A stretch of DNA of 64,000 nucleotides from Litoditis marina (lineage: Eukaryota; Nematoda; Chromadorea; Rhabditida; Rhabditidae), in assembly GCA_964036275.1 (NCBI GenBank), contig CAXIWQ010000356.1:1-64000 (forward strand). Direction: 5' to 3'. Below, piece by piece: positions 60,541 through 64,000 of this stretch (positions are counted from its first letter, which is position 1; the number at the start of each line of letters is the position of its first letter). Below the pieces are notes generated by a model that was not told the origin of the DNA, did no database searches, and saw only the letters and a list, made by a program, of their open reading frames with translations. The position numbers and the translations under genes are program-made.

Positions 60541-61473
60541 GCGCTCACATTTACCATTTGACACGTGCGAACTGCATTTTTTTGGCATTCTAACATTGAT
60601 ATTCGGATTCTACGTGGTTGATTACACTATTTTATGATGTTTTGGGAAAAATATTTTTTTCCCGATTTTCATCCCATACCAACCATCAGAAAGTGAAAAA
60701 ATCGATTTTTTCGACTTGCATATCTCGATCAGTTTTTGAGATATGAAGTTTATTTTTCCAGCGTGGATTAGTCTCGGCCATATCTATACGTGTTCCAAGT
60801 TTCAGCCATTTCTGTCTGTTTTGAACCTTCCAACGAGATGCCTCAAAATAGCAAAAATCCACATTTTGAGATTCTGGGCCGAAGTTGAGAAAAACGTGAA
60901 ACACGTGGAAATTGTTCGACTCAACAATTATTCGTTTCAGAATTTGACGCTGATTCTGAAAAACTATACCTCGAGTTCTGAAAATGATTTTGAGCTGGTC
61001 CGATAACTGACACCTTTTACTTTGGTGCCACCCTTTGAGCCAGCCAGCCACGTTTACGTGTGATTGCAGCCACCCAATAACATTTTAATGTTCATATTCA
61101 GACTCGCCATAGTTGAAAACCTTATTCTAGTAGTTTCCGCATCAAAACATTGTATTTCAATAGTTTTTCAAGTTTAGCCACCCCCAAAAAGTACCAAAAC
61201 CGTTGCTTAAAAACCACACTTTTTTGGCAGTTTTGAAGATATCGTCACAAAACTTTCAGAATATGTTTATAGATACTTCAGATACTAGGTCACCAACTTT
61301 CAGGCCCCTACCATCATTTTGAACTGGTTTACTAGTTGACCCGGCTCAAAATTTCGTCTTCAGCGAATTTGACCTCGCAGATTTTGGTTTACAACTTTTT
61401 GTGAAAAATTGGGGTGAACGAAACTTTTTACACAATACATCATTAGAAAGCCCGTGAAGTTTTCTAGGGGGAG

Positions 61474-61504
<31 letters not shown>

Positions 61505-63475
61505 AGAAAAAAAAAACCCACACGGCGTCTACCAACAACACCACTTCTAATTCGGGCTTTAAAAAAATGTCGGTTTCGGCCCACAAGAAGGCATCTCACG
61601 TGTTTCACGTGATAGCACGTGCCCTGAAATTAGTCTAGAATTGTTCAGCGCATCGAGTTGCCCTATAACCACTCTATTTTCAGATCATTCGCCTCATCTA
61701 CCCTTCAAACCTGAGCCAAACCTCCGAATTTGGCCGGATTTTGAATTTTCTTGAAAAAAAAAGTTGTAAATAACTTTAGAACCTTGTAAACTATACTAAT
61801 AAGTTCACTTTTATACGTATAATCATAAAATAATAATGCAAAAAATGAGAAACTTTTGCAAAACCCCCTCCAGACTACCGACCTCGGCGGGGATAGAACC
61901 CGTGACCCTTGGACCGACAGTCTGGCACGCATCTGCTGCACCATCTGCACTCGAAATAAGGCAGCTTACTTCTGGGGAAGTGATAGGGCGCCGGTGGGTG
62001 GCGGCGCGCGTTCACCTCTTGCTAGCTCATTTTAGAAGATATGAAAAAGTTTTTTTATGAAAATGATCTACTCTTCAAGCCCTACCTGCTGGTGTAAGTC
62101 ATTAAGGTGTCAGATAGCTGGTTCAAAAAGTCAGTGTCCGAAATCGACCTTCTGACGGTTCCTGTGAAGTGTTGCGTGAACCGATTGACAAGTTTGAGGT
62201 GTCAAACTAACCACAGTATAATTCTCTACATTCTATCAAAAAAGCGCGACCAAAGGTCAACACACCACCTCACAGGTAGATCAAAACTGTCCAAAATGAA
62301 CCATTTTGAAAACGTTGCTGAAAAAGTAGGTCAAAATGTGAAATGTATAAATGTTATTACATTTTCGAATAGCTGACAACATTTGACATCTGAAATCGCT
62401 TTACTCGACTTTACCCCACCAACTCTCACCGGTTCTTCAGAGCTCCGAAGTGGAACACTTCGAAAATATGAAAAATCGACTATTTTCCACCGTGAAAACG
62501 TGAAAATTATTTTTTCTCGCTAAAACCAAGATGAATGTTTTAGTTAACCCATTTTCCAACATATATCCAAAATTCAGCCAAATCGGGGACAAAAAAGTTT
62601 TTTCACCACAGGTCCCTACCTGTGGTGAAACACGTTTTTGGCCAAAAATCAATATTTATTGCGTTACAAAAAAACTAATGAATAAAAAGTTTCGAGATAA
62701 ACAATTCCTTGAACCATTTTGAATTGCGCATCTTTCTGTTCTAAGTAGAAAAAACTTGACTCTTCCCCGACCCGTGGTAGGTCAAAACACGTTTGACCTC
62801 CAAAAAATCGATAAATCCATGAAATCGAAAATTTTCAAATGCCAATCGTATTTTTTCATCCAGCCTCAACAAATATCCAAAATTCAGCCAATTCCGTACT
62901 GCCATCTCTTCAAAACGAAAAAAATGCACGAAACTTCAAACACACGCCACGATTTGCTCAATCGGTCCGGTCGTGCGCAATCGGCACCAATCGACTCAGA
63001 ATTTCAAAACGAACAAAAAATTTCCATTTTTCGTACTTCCCAGATTCAATTCTCAACGCGAAGCGAGCAAATCCAAAAATACGTGTTTTTTTGCATTTCG
63101 TGCACTTTTTGACGCGTCGCGCCGCGCGTCGCGTGCAATCCCCCACCGACTTTCGTGCATATCCCGATTCGCCTTCAGTGGGGGGTCATTTTACATAATT
63201 ACACCGAGCCCGTACCTCGAACGCGCCAGGCGCCAGACGCCGATGAAAAAAATCAGCAAAATTTTGGGAACTTGCCGACACTTTGCGCGTTAATAACGCG
63301 TCGCGTGCGCGACAAATTTTTTTCTTCTTCTCAAAATCTCTAAACTAACTCATTTATTATCCGAAACTTTTTAGAGTGAGTGAATCCGCCGGATATGGAC
63401 GACGCTACGCGTCGTCAAAAAAAAAGTACCTCAAAAATCGGACGAAAACACCTCTCCAGCTTTATTATATAGAGA
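60541..63475 (-). mobile_element. Longer Helitron-like unit G
   Basis: The 5' end is clear: TCTCTATATAATAAAGC at 63475 with a perfect hairpin GACGACGC-TAC-GCGTCGTC at 63398-63416 and the GCGTCGC segments seen in unit A. The 3' boundary at 60541 (GAGCGC) lacks CTAG and may be damaged. The 2.4 kb between carries AT-rich sequence with no coding frame, an A-run of about 30 (61471-61502) and a tRNA-like repeat. It may be captured host DNA. Confidence 0.45.
61875..61955 (-). repeat. tRNA-like short repeat inside unit G
   Basis: On the minus strand AGATGGTGCAGCAGATGCGT and CACGGGTTCTATCCCCGCC lie at tRNA-like spacing. The T-arm (CGGGGATAGAACCCG inverted) pairs well; the rest does not. Confidence 0.45.
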
Positions 63476-64000
63476 CTAGCGCTGTGCCATTCGATTTTTT
63501 AATCTACCACTGTTCCCTTGTTTAGTGATTTATTGATTTTCATTATTGATTATCGATTGACGCGCCGCTGCGCGGCGATCAGTTATACGGCCACTGTTCC
63601 CAAAGATGGGCCGCTGCGCGGCCACTGTTCCCAAAGATGGGCCGCTTCGCGGCCCTGGGTAATGTGTGGGGGAATGGGCATCGCTGCGCGGCCAAATTGC
63701 AAAAAGGCCGCTTCGCGGCCCTAGGTAATGTGTGGGGGAATAGGCATCGCTGCGCGGCCAAATTGCAAAAAGGCCGCTTCGCGGCCCTGGGTAATGTGTG
63801 GGGGACCGGCCATCGCTGCGCGGCCAAATTGCAAAAAGGCCGCTTCGCGGCCCTGGGTAATGTGTGGGGGAATGGGCATCGCTGCGCGGCCAAATTGCAA
63901 AAAGGCCGCTTCGCGGCCATGGGTAATGCGTGGGGGAATGGGCATCGCTGCGCGGCCAAACTGCAAAAAGGCCGCTTCGCGGCCCTGGGTGATGTGTGGG
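63476..64000 (-). mobile_element. Helitron-like unit H, cut by the window end
   Basis: The 3' end CGCTAG at 63476 abuts unit G. A GACGCG hairpin near 63559 is followed by a 66-bp minisatellite of at least five units (63605-64000) nearly identical to unit F. The 5' end lies beyond the window. Confidence 0.55.

Noticed and set aside
53440..63960. CRISPR-like array
   Set aside because: The repeats are direct hairpin minisatellites without unique spacers, in a eukaryotic context inside transposon-like units.

Overview
This 64 kb window is animal DNA and most likely comes from a nematode, probably Caenorhabditis or a relative. The coding sequence is cut into small exons with short AG acceptors of the TTTCAG type. 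There are long C/G homopolymers, tRNA-derived short repeats, many palindromic MITE-like repeats, and a tandem array of non-autonomous Helitron-like elements. There is no bacterial-style gene packing, and almost no long reading frame is a gene. Every gene model here was assembled by eye from splice sites, phase and similarity between copies.

Layout. At 2.3-4.5 kb there are exons of an unrecognised minus-strand gene. From 4.5 to 23 kb I find no convincing gene. That stretch holds pyrimidine/purine microsatellites, dispersed MITEs, a 110-bp interspersed repeat and tRNA-like repeats. From 23.18 to 29.88 kb, plus strand, lies a ten-exon rhodopsin-family neuropeptide-type GPCR with all seven membrane segments and one continuous phase path. 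Its last intron contains an extraordinary cluster of C and G runs. Convergent to it at 30.45-33.05 kb (minus) is a six-exon gene in which every intron is phase 0 and three exons carry versions of one proline/aspartate-rich motif.

From 34.8 to 52.4 kb is a local gene family that I read as OB-fold proteins of the telomere-binding (POT1-like) type, by inference from strand pattern. One copy is intact (38.75-41.03 kb, minus, 225 aa) and two are decayed (34.8-37.3 kb and 49.9-52.4 kb, plus). The 49.9-52.4 kb copy has a 120-bp palindromic MITE inside an exon. Between them lies an eight-exon minus-strand gene (42.7-47.9 kb) with a coiled-coil N-terminus and no recognised family.

From 53.19 kb to the end the base composition changes abruptly to GC-rich palindromic DNA. 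Read on the minus strand, this is a head-to-tail chain of Helitron-like units, each starting TCTCTATA and ending CGCTAG, with direct CTAG|TC junctions. The units carry 66-68 bp and 43 bp minisatellites made of hairpins. They also carry hairpins whose stems differ completely between units while the three-base loop is kept, and repeated DR1-type nuclear-receptor half-site pairs. I regard this array as the most unusual content of the window.
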